A stretch of DNA of 64,000 nucleotides from Acidobacteriota bacterium (lineage in GTDB: Bacteria; Acidobacteriota; Blastocatellia; Pyrinomonadales; Pyrinomonadaceae): contig CP065003.1 of the NCBI GenBank assembly GCA_016700175.1, positions 630,001 through 694,000 of the forward strand, written 5' to 3'. The position numbers were made by a program, and so were the translations under genes. The notes beneath the pieces are model-generated. The model did no database searches. It was not told the origin of the DNA and was given only the letters and a program-made list of their open reading frames with translations. Below, one piece after another: positions 34,307-41,960 of the stretch (its first letter is position 1; every line of letters starts with the position of its first letter).

Positions 34307-36112
34307 ATGGCCTCCAAGAAGCGATTCATAAGCCTGAAGTATATCGTTACGCTGACCCTTGTCTTTGTCGGCGTGGCTCCGCTTCTGATCACCGGCTGGT
34401 TCCTCTCCGAGCAGAGCGCCAGGGAGCTTCGATCTGCCGAGGGGAGGTACCAGACCCAGCTCGTTCAGGACAAGGCGCGTCAGATCGAACTGTTCGGACA
34501 AAGCTACGTTGAACTGGTCAGAAGCTTCGCAAGGGCGCTCGAGATCGCCGACGACGAGACGCTGCTGTCGTCCGTTCAGACCCAGGACGAACTCAGCTCG
34601 ACGCTCGAGGAGCGTCCGCAGTTACTCGCCCTTCTGATCAAACCCCTTGCCGGAGAATCGCTTTCAGCGTTTCGCGCCGAAGTGATCAAAAGGGAAGAGA
34701 TAGAACAGCTTTCGGAGAGCGTGCTCGGACAGATCTCCGACTCGCCGATCTCGATCGGCCAGCCGCAGATGGTCCCACGGACCGGCGAAGTTGTATTCAC
34801 CATAGCGGTGCCCGTACTCAAAGACGGAAACCTTTCGGCCGCGGTGGTCGCGGTCGTTTCGCTGAACACCATTTCTGCCATCGCTTCCGAGAGGCCGGTC
34901 AGCGAGGCCGAACTTTGGGAATCGGGACTGCCGATCATCTTCGTCGTCGACGAAACGGGAAAGCCCATCTACCATCCGAATTCGTCAGTTCTCTCGAGCC
35001 GAAAGCAGCTCTCCGACATTCGGATAGTGCGTGAATGGTCCGAAACGAAAGACCAGATCCAATCCGCGTTGCTTCCTTTCACGCTTCTCCACGAAGGCGT
35101 CGAGCACGAGATGATCGGCGCGTATTCCACCGCGAATCTGGTCGATCAACTGAAGTTCGGCGTGATGGTGATGCAGGAAGAGAGCAAGGCTCTAGCCTCG
35201 GTGGGCGAAATGCGCCGCCAGACGTGGCTTATAAGCCTTGCGTTCGCTCTTCTCGCCCTATTTTTGGGACTATTCTCCGCCCGCCAGCTATCGCTTCCAA
35301 TACTCAATCTCGTAACGGTGGCGCAGAAGATCGCCTCGGGCGATCTCTCGACACGGATCGAGACGAAGAGCATTACCGAGATCGGAACTCTCGGAGCCGC
35401 TTTCAACACGATGAGCGACGAGCTCGAGGACTACATCGCGAAGCTCGCCAGGGCGGCCAAGGAAAACCGCGAACTCTTCGTGGGAACGGTCAAGGCGCTT
35501 GCCGCCGCTATCGACGGAAAGGACCGTTACACGCGAGGTCATTCCGAGCGCGTTTCGCGAGTCTCGGTCGCGATCGGACAAAGGCTGGGTATGGAAGAAG
35601 AGGAGCTCGAGACGCTTCGGATCAGCGCCCTGCTGCACGATGTCGGAAAGATCGGTATCGACGACGCAATCCTAAAGAAACCCGCCGCTCTTACCGACGA
35701 AGAGTACGAAATAATGAAGACCCATCCTCAGGAGGGTTACAAGATAATGAAGAACATACCGGCAATGAAGGACTTTCTGCCGGGAATGTACATGCACCAC
35801 GAGATGGTCAACGGCCAGGGCTATCCGCAGGGCCTTACCGACGAGCAGATTCCTGTGCAGGCGAAGATCGTCTCGGTTGCCGACACTTTCGACGCTATGA
35901 CCATTGACCGCCCGTACTCAAAGGGGATGGGGCTCGAACAGGCACTTGAGGTGATCGAGTCCTATGTCGGGACAAGATATGACGCAAGTGTGGTCAAAGC
36001 GCTTCGCCAGGCCTGTGCCGACGGACAGATAGGCGTCGGCCGGGTAAAGCTGAAGGAGTTCTCCAGACAGCCTGTGCCCGACGATGAAGAAGTTTCGAGA
36101 CGGGTCGCCTGA
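34307..36112 (+). CDS. Membrane sensor with HAMP and HD-GYP domain (c-di-GMP phosphodiesterase)
   Basis: 601 residues from ATG 34307; the frame also has an earlier TTG at 34265. A membrane helix near 15-33 and another near 305-325 enclose an extracytoplasmic sensor region of about 270 residues, Cache-like in spacing. HAMP follows (PILNLVTVAQKIASGDL). The HD-GYP domain has GHSERVSRVS, LLHDVGKIGIDD, the HHEMVNGQGYP motif and VADTFDAMT. HD-GYP proteins hydrolyse c-di-GMP. A C-terminal tail of about 40 residues has no known domain. The expected metal-binding residues are present, so activity is likely. Confidence 0.93.
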   Translation: MASKKRFISLKYIVTLTLVFVGVAPLLITGWFLSEQSARELRSAEGRYQTQLVQDKARQIELFGQSYVELVRSFARALEIADDETLLSSVQTQDELSSTLEERPQLLALLIKPLAGESLSAFRAEVIKREEIEQLSESVLGQISDSPISIGQPQMVPRTGEVVFTIAVPVLKDGNLSAAVVAVVSLNTISAIASERPVSEAELWESGLPIIFVVDETGKPIYHPNSSVLSSRKQLSDIRIVREWSETKDQIQSALLPFTLLHEGVEHEMIGAYSTANLVDQLKFGVMVMQEESKALASVGEMRRQTWLISLAFALLALFLGLFSARQLSLPILNLVTVAQKIASGDLSTRIETKSITEIGTLGAAFNTMSDELEDYIAKLARAAKENRELFVGTVKALAAAIDGKDRYTRGHSERVSRVSVAIGQRLGMEEEELETLRISALLHDVGKIGIDDAILKKPAALTDEEYEIMKTHPQEGYKIMKNIPAMKDFLPGMYMHHEMVNGQGYPQGLTDEQIPVQAKIVSVADTFDAMTIDRPYSKGMGLEQALEVIESYVGTRYDASVVKALRQACADGQIGVGRVKLKEFSRQPVPDDEEVSRRVA

Positions 36113-36127
36113 CCTGTCGCAAACCCG

Positions 36128-36149
36128 GCCCGCTGCCTTTCTTGCGGGC
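36128..36149 (+). other. GC hairpin between the HD-GYP and GYF genes
   Basis: GCCCGC (36128-36133) and GCGGGC (36144-36149) form a 6-bp stem with a 10-base loop. There is no T-run after it, so termination is doubtful. Confidence 0.35.
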
Positions 36150-36190
36150 GAAGACGAACACAAAAACTGACCGGAAGGTGAAGAGTTCCA

Positions 36191-37819
36191 ATGAGGAATC
36201 CAGAAGAAGTCTGGCAGGTCGATGTCAACGGACAGATCTACGATACGACTTTTGGCGAATTGCCGGGTTGGATAGCCGACAACGCCCTGCTCGAATCGGA
36301 CAAGGTTCGAAAAGGCGAGCTGCGCTGGCTTGAGGCCGGAAAGGTGCCCGCGCTCGTTCCGTTTTTCAATGCCAAGGCTGAGGGTCGCGAGATCCCGTCC
36401 GTCAACCTCACGACCACGGTCGCCGAAGAACCCGGGACCGAGGTGGCGTCCCCGGCAACCGAATTCCGGCAGCCCGACGTGCACGGCACCTGGCAGGTTC
36501 CCGGACAGCCAGGGATTCCTGCTGCAGAACCCGTTCAGGGCGACATCCCGGCCCAGGAATTCTGCAGCATTCATCCCGAAGTCCCGACGCGTTACATATG
36601 TTCGGCGTGCCACCACCCCTTTTGCTCTGAATGTCCCGAAGGTTTCGGAACGACCGTCAGGCTATGCCCGTACTGCGGCGCGATGTGCAAGGACGCCCAG
36701 GAAGCCGCCAAGGCGATGGAATCCGAGCGACGTTTCCGTGCTGATATCGAGGCAGGTTTCGGATTCGACGATTTTGGAAGCGCGATCGCGTATCCGTTCA
36801 AGTACAAATCGAGCCTCCTGATCGGAGGCTTCCTGTTCGCGATCCTTACGATAGGTCAGGGCGCCGGATCGATAGGCAGCATCTTCCTGGTTGCCGCGGC
36901 GCTCATCTGCTTCATGCTTGCCAATGCGCTCACTTTCGGAGTGCTCGCGAATACCGTCGACAACTTTTCGCAAGGGAACATCGGTAAGGATTTCATGCCC
37001 GGCTTCGACGACTTCTCGCTCTGGGATGACGTGGTGCATCCGCTGTTCCTGAGCATCGCCGTCTATATTTCCTCATTCGGCCTTCTGATCCTTTTGATCG
37101 TGGGAATGGTCTGGTATGCCTGGTCATCTTTTACCAGCGCGATGACCCCCGCGATGGACCCGGCGATGGAAATGCTTGCCGAGGATAAGGGACAAACGCC
37201 CGAACACTTGAAGGCGATCATCGAGAAGGCGAGAGAACAGAACCAGACTCTGGGAGTCGAGGTCGGGGAAGACGGCCTTACCGACACGCAGCGAGCGAGC
37301 CTTGATGAAGAGGCCGAGTTCATGCGGCTCAACGAGATGGCCGAGAACTACAGAGGCCAGCAGCTTGAATCTGTCGTAGGACCAAGTCCCGAGCAGCAGG
37401 ACGCCCAGCTTCAGGCAATGGTCTGGCAATTCATACAGGTCGCAGGAGTGTTCCTGCTCCTTGCCGGACTCGCGCTGCTCTGGGGTTTGTTCTATTTTCC
37501 CGCGGCCTGTGCGGTTGCAGGATACACGCGTTCTTTCACTGCTACCCTCAATCCTCTTGTCGGGCTGGATACGATCCGTCATCTTGGGCTCGACTACGTC
37601 AAGATCCTCGTTATGGCTCTTCTGATCTCGATAGCCTCCGGGATCGTAGGCGCGATCCTCGGAATCGTGTTCATGCCGTTCGACCTTCCGGCGTTCGGAA
37701 ATCTTCCGGCGAAGTTCTTCGGCGGTTTCGCGACTTTCTATTTTTCGGTTGTTTTCGCGGTCGTACTTGGCTACGCGCTCTACAAGAACTCGGAGAAGCT
37801 TGCGCTGTATAGGGGATAG
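36191..37819 (+). CDS. GYF-like, zinc-finger, multi-pass membrane protein
   Basis: 542 residues. The N-terminal 60 residues (VWQVDVNGQIYDTTFGELPGW) resemble the GYF_2 domain found in bacterial membrane proteins. A cysteine/histidine-rich finger follows (about 123-165; CSIHPE, CSACHHPFCSEC, CPYCGAMC), B-box-like in spacing. The rest has about six hydrophobic segments in two groups, separated by a charged loop (about 325-400, MLAEDKGQTPEHLK), similar to DUF4013-type membrane proteins. The function is unknown. It follows the HD-GYP gene by 78 bases on the same strand, and zinc-finger domains recur in three proteins of this island. Confidence 0.7.
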   Translation: MRNPEEVWQVDVNGQIYDTTFGELPGWIADNALLESDKVRKGELRWLEAGKVPALVPFFNAKAEGREIPSVNLTTTVAEEPGTEVASPATEFRQPDVHGTWQVPGQPGIPAAEPVQGDIPAQEFCSIHPEVPTRYICSACHHPFCSECPEGFGTTVRLCPYCGAMCKDAQEAAKAMESERRFRADIEAGFGFDDFGSAIAYPFKYKSSLLIGGFLFAILTIGQGAGSIGSIFLVAAALICFMLANALTFGVLANTVDNFSQGNIGKDFMPGFDDFSLWDDVVHPLFLSIAVYISSFGLLILLIVGMVWYAWSSFTSAMTPAMDPAMEMLAEDKGQTPEHLKAIIEKAREQNQTLGVEVGEDGLTDTQRASLDEEAEFMRLNEMAENYRGQQLESVVGPSPEQQDAQLQAMVWQFIQVAGVFLLLAGLALLWGLFYFPAACAVAGYTRSFTATLNPLVGLDTIRHLGLDYVKILVMALLISIASGIVGAILGIVFMPFDLPAFGNLPAKFFGGFATFYFSVVFAVVLGYALYKNSEKLALYRG

Positions 37820-37825
37820 TCGCCG

Positions 37826-37944
37826 GAGTGCTGAGTGCAGAGTGCAGAGGATTGAGGACTGAGGACTGAGGACTGAGTGCTGAGTACTGAGTGCTGAGTG
37901 CTGAGGACTGAGGACTGAGTGCTGAGGACTGAGGACTGAGTGCT
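37826..37944. repeat. 17-unit heptamer array (GAGTGCT/GAGGACT)
   Basis: Seventeen consecutive in-phase 7-base units, mostly GAGTGCT or GAGGACT with a few variants (GAGTGCA, GAGGATT, GAGTACT), start 7 bases after the upstream stop codon. No interruption of phase is seen over 119 bp. Confidence 0.95.
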
Positions 37945-37946
37945 GC

Positions 37947-37976
37947 GTGTCCGAAGCCCGACCGTCAGGAAGGGCT
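37947..37976 (+). repeat. REP-like palindromic element, copy A
   Basis: GTGTCCGAAGCCCGACCGTC followed by AGGAAGGGCT. The ends AGCCC and GGGCT can pair. It is the same family as the 50-bp tandem repeats at 5571-5770. Confidence 0.8.
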
Positions 37977-37984
37977 GCCGCAGC

Positions 37985-38019
37985 CAGTTCCAGGTTCCGG
38001 GTTCAAGGATCAAAGAGAA
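37985..38019. repeat. Heptamer array (GGTTCCN family)
   Basis: Five in-phase units CAGTTCC, AGGTTCC, GGGTTCA, AGGATCA, AAGAGAA. The same family occurs at 60314-60362. Confidence 0.7.
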
Positions 38020-38049
38020 GTGTCCGAAGCCCGACCGTCAGGGAGGACA
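38020..38049 (+). repeat. REP-like palindromic element, copy B
   Basis: GTGTCCGAAGCCCGACCGTC followed by AGGGAGGACA. The right arm is changed relative to copy A, weakening the palindrome. Confidence 0.75.
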
Positions 38050-38050
38050 G

Positions 38051-38239
38051 AGATGGTACCCATTCGTTGGACAGATTGGCGGCTGATCTAAGGTGGACAG
38101 CCTGTCCCATTATCCCGCCAGCTCCGTCGGGCCCGGGCTGCCCGGGTCTCGCGCATTTGTAATATGCCTCATCCGGGATCCTTGAGTCGAGTGATGAATG
38201 AGGGCGTCTCTGGTTGTTGAACCCGATCCATTTCCCAAG
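38051..38239 (-). pseudogene. IS3-family transposase (OrfB) C-terminal remnant
   Basis: Reading the minus strand from about 38239 gives GKWIGFNNQRRPHSSL, then SRIPDEAYY, matching the C-terminal end of IS3-type integrase-domain transposases (W-x-x-FYN-x-x-RPH-S-x-L, then TPDEAY). The frame runs on to NLSNEWVPSL. A stop codon (TGA) lies just upstream and no catalytic DDE residues remain. The rest of the element is missing. Confidence 0.7.
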
Positions 38240-38366
38240 TGTCGCCGCTAAAGCGGCTCAGGATGCCTTTTTCGGATTACCGATCTACAGACGGGTCGTG
38301 CATACGGCACTCCGGAAATACCGCGTGCTCGAATGGTACAGACATTTAGCTGCTAACGGAGCCGAA

Positions 38367-38394
38367 CAATGCTCAGTGACCATTGAACAATGAT
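38367..38394. repeat. Heptamer array (CATTGAN family)
   Basis: Four in-phase units CAATGCT, CAGTGAC, CATTGAA, CAATGAT, the same family as those at 2447, 5914 and 60433. Confidence 0.7.
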
Positions 38395-38547
38395 CTGCCG
38401 CCGCTACGCGACTCCGGAAATTGTTTTGGGGGACGCTGTACCTGGGTCTGAAGACCGGGGCTAAGATACGACTGTCCCAATAGGACGCGTTGCGACTCCT
38501 GACGTCATGTAATATCTCGGCGCGAGGGATATGGGATTCAGAAGAGC

Positions 38548-38574
38548 CTCTGCGCTCTCTGCGAACTCTGCGTC
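38548..38574. repeat. Nonamer array (CTCTGCGNN)
   Basis: Three in-phase 9-base units CTCTGCGCT, CTCTGCGAA, CTCTGCGTC. Confidence 0.7.
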
Positions 38575-38581
38575 TTGAACT

Positions 38582-38607
38582 TGCCCCTCGCTTGCGCTCC
38601 GGGTACC
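38582..38607 (-). repeat. Second REP-like family (GGAGCGCAAGCG)
   Basis: Read on the minus strand this is GGGTACCCGGAGCGCAAGCG followed by AGGGGC. Very similar copies stand on the plus strand near 43650 and 43670. Confidence 0.6.
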
Positions 38608-38630
38608 CATTGTCCTGGGATGCCGCTTTA

Positions 38631-38660
38631 CGCCCTCCCTGACGGTCGGGCTACAGACAC
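38631..38660 (-). repeat. REP-like palindromic element, copy C (inverted)
   Basis: On the minus strand it reads GTGTCTGTAGCCCGACCGTC then AGGGAGGGCG. Here the palindrome is preceded by GTAG, the tetranucleotide that marks REP elements moved by RAYT transposases. Confidence 0.75.
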
Positions 38661-38686
38661 TCAGTTCTCAGTCCTTTCCTCTCAGC
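38659..38686. repeat. Heptamer array (NCTCAGN family)
   Basis: Four in-phase units ACTCAGT, TCTCAGT, CCTTTCC, TCTCAGC, adjoining REP copy C. Confidence 0.6.
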
Positions 38687-38696
38687 CCTCGAAGGG

Positions 38697-38726
38697 AGCC
38701 CGCGCTTACGCTTGGGCTTCGGACAC
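38697..38726 (-). repeat. REP-like element, variant stem
   Basis: On the minus strand GTGTCCGAAGCCC is followed by AAGCGTAAGCGCGGGCT. It keeps the 5' flank of the main REP family but has the GCG-type centre of the second family, like a hybrid. Confidence 0.6.
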
Positions 38727-38760
38727 ATTGCTCCTTGGTCAATGGTCCTTGGTCAATGTG
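38726..38760. repeat. Heptamer array (CCTTGGT/CAATGGT)
   Basis: Five in-phase units CATTGCT, CCTTGGT, CAATGGT, CCTTGGT, CAATGTG. Confidence 0.75.
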
Positions 38761-38864
38761 CGATGCCCCCCGTGTTTGTCCCCACTTCGCCGCCTGTCTA
38801 TAATCTACAGTTTACGATTCAAGGGTGAACGCCCGGAGAGCCCTGTCCTCCGGCTGTGGTTTTT

Positions 38865-39899
38865 ATGGCATTCTGGCGAAGAAAGAGCAAAGAGGACAAG
38901 TTCTCCTCTTCGGTCCTCGGTCTCGACAAGTCGATCGAAGAGCTCAAGGAAGAGGAGAAACGCGTCGAGCGGGAGTTCGGGGTCCGCTTCAACAACGCGA
39001 TCTCGAAGACGAGGGATTCGATAAACAACCGCCTCGATACGGTATTCGAGAGCCGGAAAAAGATCGACGAAGGATTCCTTGAAGAACTCGAGGAGATGCT
39101 GATCTCCACGGACATCGGCGTTTCGACGACGTTTCAGATCATCGACACCGTGCGCAAGGGTGTCTCGCGAGATGAGATCCGCGACCTTGACGCACTGAAG
39201 ACAGCGATCAAGAACGAACTGTTGATCATCCTTCGGTCGGCGGGCAAAAAGGGAATCGGTTCCGAGACGGAGGCGCCGAAGGCGGTGAAGCCCTATGTGC
39301 TGATGATTGTCGGCGTTAACGGGGTCGGGAAGACCACTACGATCGGAAAGCTCGCGCAAAGGATCAAGCAGGAGCAGAACGAGGTGATCATCTGCGCCGC
39401 CGACACGTTCCGCGCCGCCGCTTCGGAGCAACTCGAGATCTGGTCGCAGAGGGCCGGCGTGCCGATCATCCAGCAGAAGCAGGGAACCGATCCCGCCGCG
39501 GTTCTCTTCGACGCACTGAAGTCGGCTAAGGCGCGAGAAGCGGATGTACTGATCGTGGATACTGCAGGAAGGCTGCACAACAAGGCGAACCTGATGGCGG
39601 AGCTTGAAAAGATGAAGCGTGTCGCCGGAAGGGAAGTAGAGGAAGCGCCCCACGAGACGCTGCTTGTCATCGACGCGGTGACCGGCCAGAACGGGCTTGA
39701 GCAGGCGAGGCAGTTCATGAAGGTCGCAGACGTGACCGGCATAGTCCTTACGAAACTGGACGGGACGGCAAAAGGCGGGATAGCCGTCGCGATCTCGAAG
39801 GAACTCGACCTTCCGATCCGTTACGTGGGGATCGGAGAGAAGGCCGACGACCTTATGGTCTTCGATCCGGAGGATTATGTGAACGGGCTTTTCGCCTGA
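38865..39899 (+). CDS. ftsY: Signal recognition particle receptor FtsY
   Basis: 344 residues from ATG 38865; a GTG three codons earlier is in frame. FtsY docks SRP-ribosome complexes at the SecYEG translocon. The N domain (about 1-120) is helical and charged. The NG GTPase core has G1 GVNGVGKTTT, the insertion-box motif DTFRAAASEQL, G3 DTAGRLHN, G4 TKLDGTAKGG and the closing GIGEKADDLMVF. The N-terminal acidic A domain of the E. coli protein is almost absent, as is common outside Gammaproteobacteria. It is the first gene after the repeat island, with ribD and rsmA following closely. Confidence 0.97.
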   Translation: MAFWRRKSKEDKFSSSVLGLDKSIEELKEEEKRVEREFGVRFNNAISKTRDSINNRLDTVFESRKKIDEGFLEELEEMLISTDIGVSTTFQIIDTVRKGVSRDEIRDLDALKTAIKNELLIILRSAGKKGIGSETEAPKAVKPYVLMIVGVNGVGKTTTIGKLAQRIKQEQNEVIICAADTFRAAASEQLEIWSQRAGVPIIQQKQGTDPAAVLFDALKSAKAREADVLIVDTAGRLHNKANLMAELEKMKRVAGREVEEAPHETLLVIDAVTGQNGLEQARQFMKVADVTGIVLTKLDGTAKGGIAVAISKELDLPIRYVGIGEKADDLMVFDPEDYVNGLFA

Positions 39900-39908
39900 G
39901 GACGACGC

Positions 39909-41027
39909 GTGCAGGAGACGACGGTAAAAGTACCCGGAATGACCGATGAGGCGCTCACAAGCCGCGCGCTTGAACTCGCCGCGGAAGGCATAGGGCGCGT
40001 GTCGCCGAGCCCGCTCGTCGGATGCGTCATCGTTTCCGCCGATGGCGAGATAGTCGGAGAGGGCTCGTACATCTTCAGCGAAGTCACTCACGCCGAGATC
40101 GCAGCGCTCAAACAAGCCGGCGAAAGAGCCCGAGGCGGTACGGCTTACGTATCTCTCGAACCGCACGCCCATCACGGGAGGACCCCGCCCTGTACGGAAG
40201 CCCTGGTAAATGCCGGTATCCGAAGGGTCGTCTGCCCCATCGAGGACCCGAACCCGCTAGTTTCGGGCAAGGGATTCGAGGAACTCAGGGTTGCAGGAGT
40301 CGAGGTAGTCACGGGGATCCTCCGAGGCGCCGCCGAGAAGCAGAACGAGAAGTTCATCTGCTGGCACAGGAACAAGAGGCCGTTCGTGCACCTAAAAACC
40401 GCGATGTCCCTCGACGGCAAGACGGCGACCGTTTCTGGAGATTCGAAGTGGATAACGTCCGTAGAGGCGCGTGCCGAAGGCCAGAGGCTCCGTTACGAGT
40501 ACGACGCGATCCTTGTCGGAGCGCAGACCATCGCGGCCGACGATCCTTCGCTCACCGACAGGACGGGCGGACCCAGGGACCGAGGGCTTCTCAGGGTCGT
40601 TCTTGACTCCGGGCTTCGAACCTCTGGTGAATCGGTAATAGTTGCTACTGCGGAGGATCATCCGACACTCTTCATCGCACAGGACCCTGATCCTGCGAAG
40701 GCTGAAGAGTTCAGATCTAAAGGAGCGGAAGTGGCGGTCGTCGAAAGCGGCCCCCGGAATCCCCGGGCGGTTCTCGGCGAGTTGTACCGGCGAAGGATCA
40801 CAAGTGTGCTCGTCGAAGGAGGCGCATCGGTAGCGGGCTCGTTCGTTGATTCCGGGCTTGTGGACAAGTTCACCTTCTTCATCGCTCCCGTCGTGATAGG
40901 CGGCAACGACGCGCCGATCGCCGTAGGGGGCGACGGAGTGGAAAGGGTCGCGGACGTTTTCCGCCTGAAGGACATCACGGTCGAACACGTGGGTCCCGAT
41001 CTGATGATCACGGGCTACCCGGCCTGA
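39909..41027 (+). CDS. ribD: Riboflavin biosynthesis protein RibD (deaminase/reductase) with altered zinc ligand
   Basis: 372 residues from a GTG. RibD deaminates and then reduces the pyrimidine intermediate of riboflavin synthesis. The deaminase domain has THAEIAAL (zinc ligand His61, proton shuttle Glu63) and TPPC (ligand Cys95). The third ligand normally lies in EPC; here the sequence is EPHAHHGRTPPC, so Cys is replaced by His86 (codon CAC at 40164-40166). The reductase domain (about 150-372) has KTAMSLDGKTA, DAILVGAQTI, LVEGGASVAGSF and GGNDAP. No other rib genes are in the window. The gene starts 9 bases after ftsY and is followed by rsmA. Confidence 0.95.
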   Translation: MQETTVKVPGMTDEALTSRALELAAEGIGRVSPSPLVGCVIVSADGEIVGEGSYIFSEVTHAEIAALKQAGERARGGTAYVSLEPHAHHGRTPPCTEALVNAGIRRVVCPIEDPNPLVSGKGFEELRVAGVEVVTGILRGAAEKQNEKFICWHRNKRPFVHLKTAMSLDGKTATVSGDSKWITSVEARAEGQRLRYEYDAILVGAQTIAADDPSLTDRTGGPRDRGLLRVVLDSGLRTSGESVIVATAEDHPTLFIAQDPDPAKAEEFRSKGAEVAVVESGPRNPRAVLGELYRRRITSVLVEGGASVAGSFVDSGLVDKFTFFIAPVVIGGNDAPIAVGGDGVERVADVFRLKDITVEHVGPDLMITGYPA

Positions 41028-41046
41028 CGAATCCAGTTTCCCGGAA

Positions 41047-41889
41047 ATGGGAGATCCCAAAGACAAACAGACGTCTGACAGAAAGCCATTCGCGAAAAAG
41101 TCGCTCGGGCAGAACTTCCTTGTCGACGTGAGCTATGTTTCGAAGATCGTGTCGGCGCTCGGCCTATCGGAAGGTGACCTTGTGGTCGAGATCGGACCGG
41201 GACGAGGAGCGCTGACCGGGAGATTGCTCGAAACCGGTGCGCAGGTAGCGGCTGTCGAGATCGATAGAGATCTTTCGCGCCTGCTTGAAAAAGAATTCGG
41301 AGGCGAAGCGCGTTTCCGGCTAGTGACCGCCGATTTTCTGGAAACGGATCTGAGGGACATTGTCGGCGGTAGGACTGCGAAGGTTGCGGCCAATCTGCCC
41401 TACTACGTTTCCACACCGATCCTGCGCAAGCTCTTTGCAAACCGGGATCTGTTCTCGGAACTCGTCGTGATGCTGCAGAAGGAAGTCGCCGAAAGGATCA
41501 CGGCGGCGCCGGGAGACAGCGCCAGGGGTTTCCTAACTGTCCTGCTTGAAAGAGGATTTGACGCGGAGAAACTCTTCGACGTCCCTTCGGGCGCCTTCCG
41601 GCCCGTACCAAAGGTTGAAAGCGCCGTAGTGAGGCTTTCGACCAAGCGCTCCAAAACGGACGCCACAACCGACGCCGAGTTTGAGGAACTCGCAAGCGCA
41701 GCATTCCGGCAGAAGAGAAAGACCTTGAAGAACAATCTGGGGGCCGCAGGCGGCTCGTTGCGCGAGAAAATTGAAAAGAAAGGCGGAGCGGACCTGGTGC
41801 TGGAGCAATCCGGAATCGGACCTTCGATCCGAGCTGAGGCTCTGACCGAGGAAGACTGGAGATCATTGGCGGAAGTGATATTCGGCTGA
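41047..41889 (+). CDS. rsmA: 16S rRNA dimethyladenosine transferase RsmA (KsgA)
   Basis: 280 residues. RsmA dimethylates two adjacent adenosines at the 3' end of 16S rRNA during 30S assembly. Evidence: KKSLGQNFLVD at the N-terminus, SAM-binding EIGPGRGALT, VEIDRDLSRLL, the catalytic NLPYYVST (motif IV), MLQKEVAERI and the C-terminal FRPVPKVESAVVRL. The length is typical. It ends the ftsY-ribD-rsmA group and is followed by a terminator that also serves the convergent FG-GAP gene. Confidence 0.96.
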   Translation: MGDPKDKQTSDRKPFAKKSLGQNFLVDVSYVSKIVSALGLSEGDLVVEIGPGRGALTGRLLETGAQVAAVEIDRDLSRLLEKEFGGEARFRLVTADFLETDLRDIVGGRTAKVAANLPYYVSTPILRKLFANRDLFSELVVMLQKEVAERITAAPGDSARGFLTVLLERGFDAEKLFDVPSGAFRPVPKVESAVVRLSTKRSKTDATTDAEFEELASAAFRQKRKTLKNNLGAAGGSLREKIEKKGGADLVLEQSGIGPSIRAEALTEEDWRSLAEVIFG

Positions 41890-41913
41890 GTAGAAAACCG
41901 GCTCGTAATTGAA

Positions 41914-41945
41914 AAACCGCCCCCGGGAAAACTGGGGGCGGTTTC
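41914..41945. terminator. Bidirectional intrinsic terminator
   Basis: AAACCGCCCCC pairs with GGGGGCGGTTT (11 bp) around a 9-base loop, with T-rich tails on both strands, between two converging genes. Confidence 0.85.
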
Positions 41946-41960
41946 GTTCCGATAGTGAAA

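Larger units (their letters stand above)
37820..38864. other. 1-kb gene-free repeat island
   Basis: No intact gene is supported between the GYF-like gene and ftsY. The interval holds heptamer arrays (37826-37944, 37985-38019, 38367-38394, 38659-38686, 38726-38760), a nonamer array (38548-38574), REP-like palindromes (37947, 38020, 38582, 38631, 38697) and an IS3-type transposase remnant (about 38051-38239). The parts at 38240-38366 and 38395-38547 show nothing recognisable. Confidence 0.85.

Noticed and set aside
38575..39024. 149-codon frame across the repeat island into ftsY
   Set aside because: It is made of REP and heptamer sequence followed by ftsY read out of frame.
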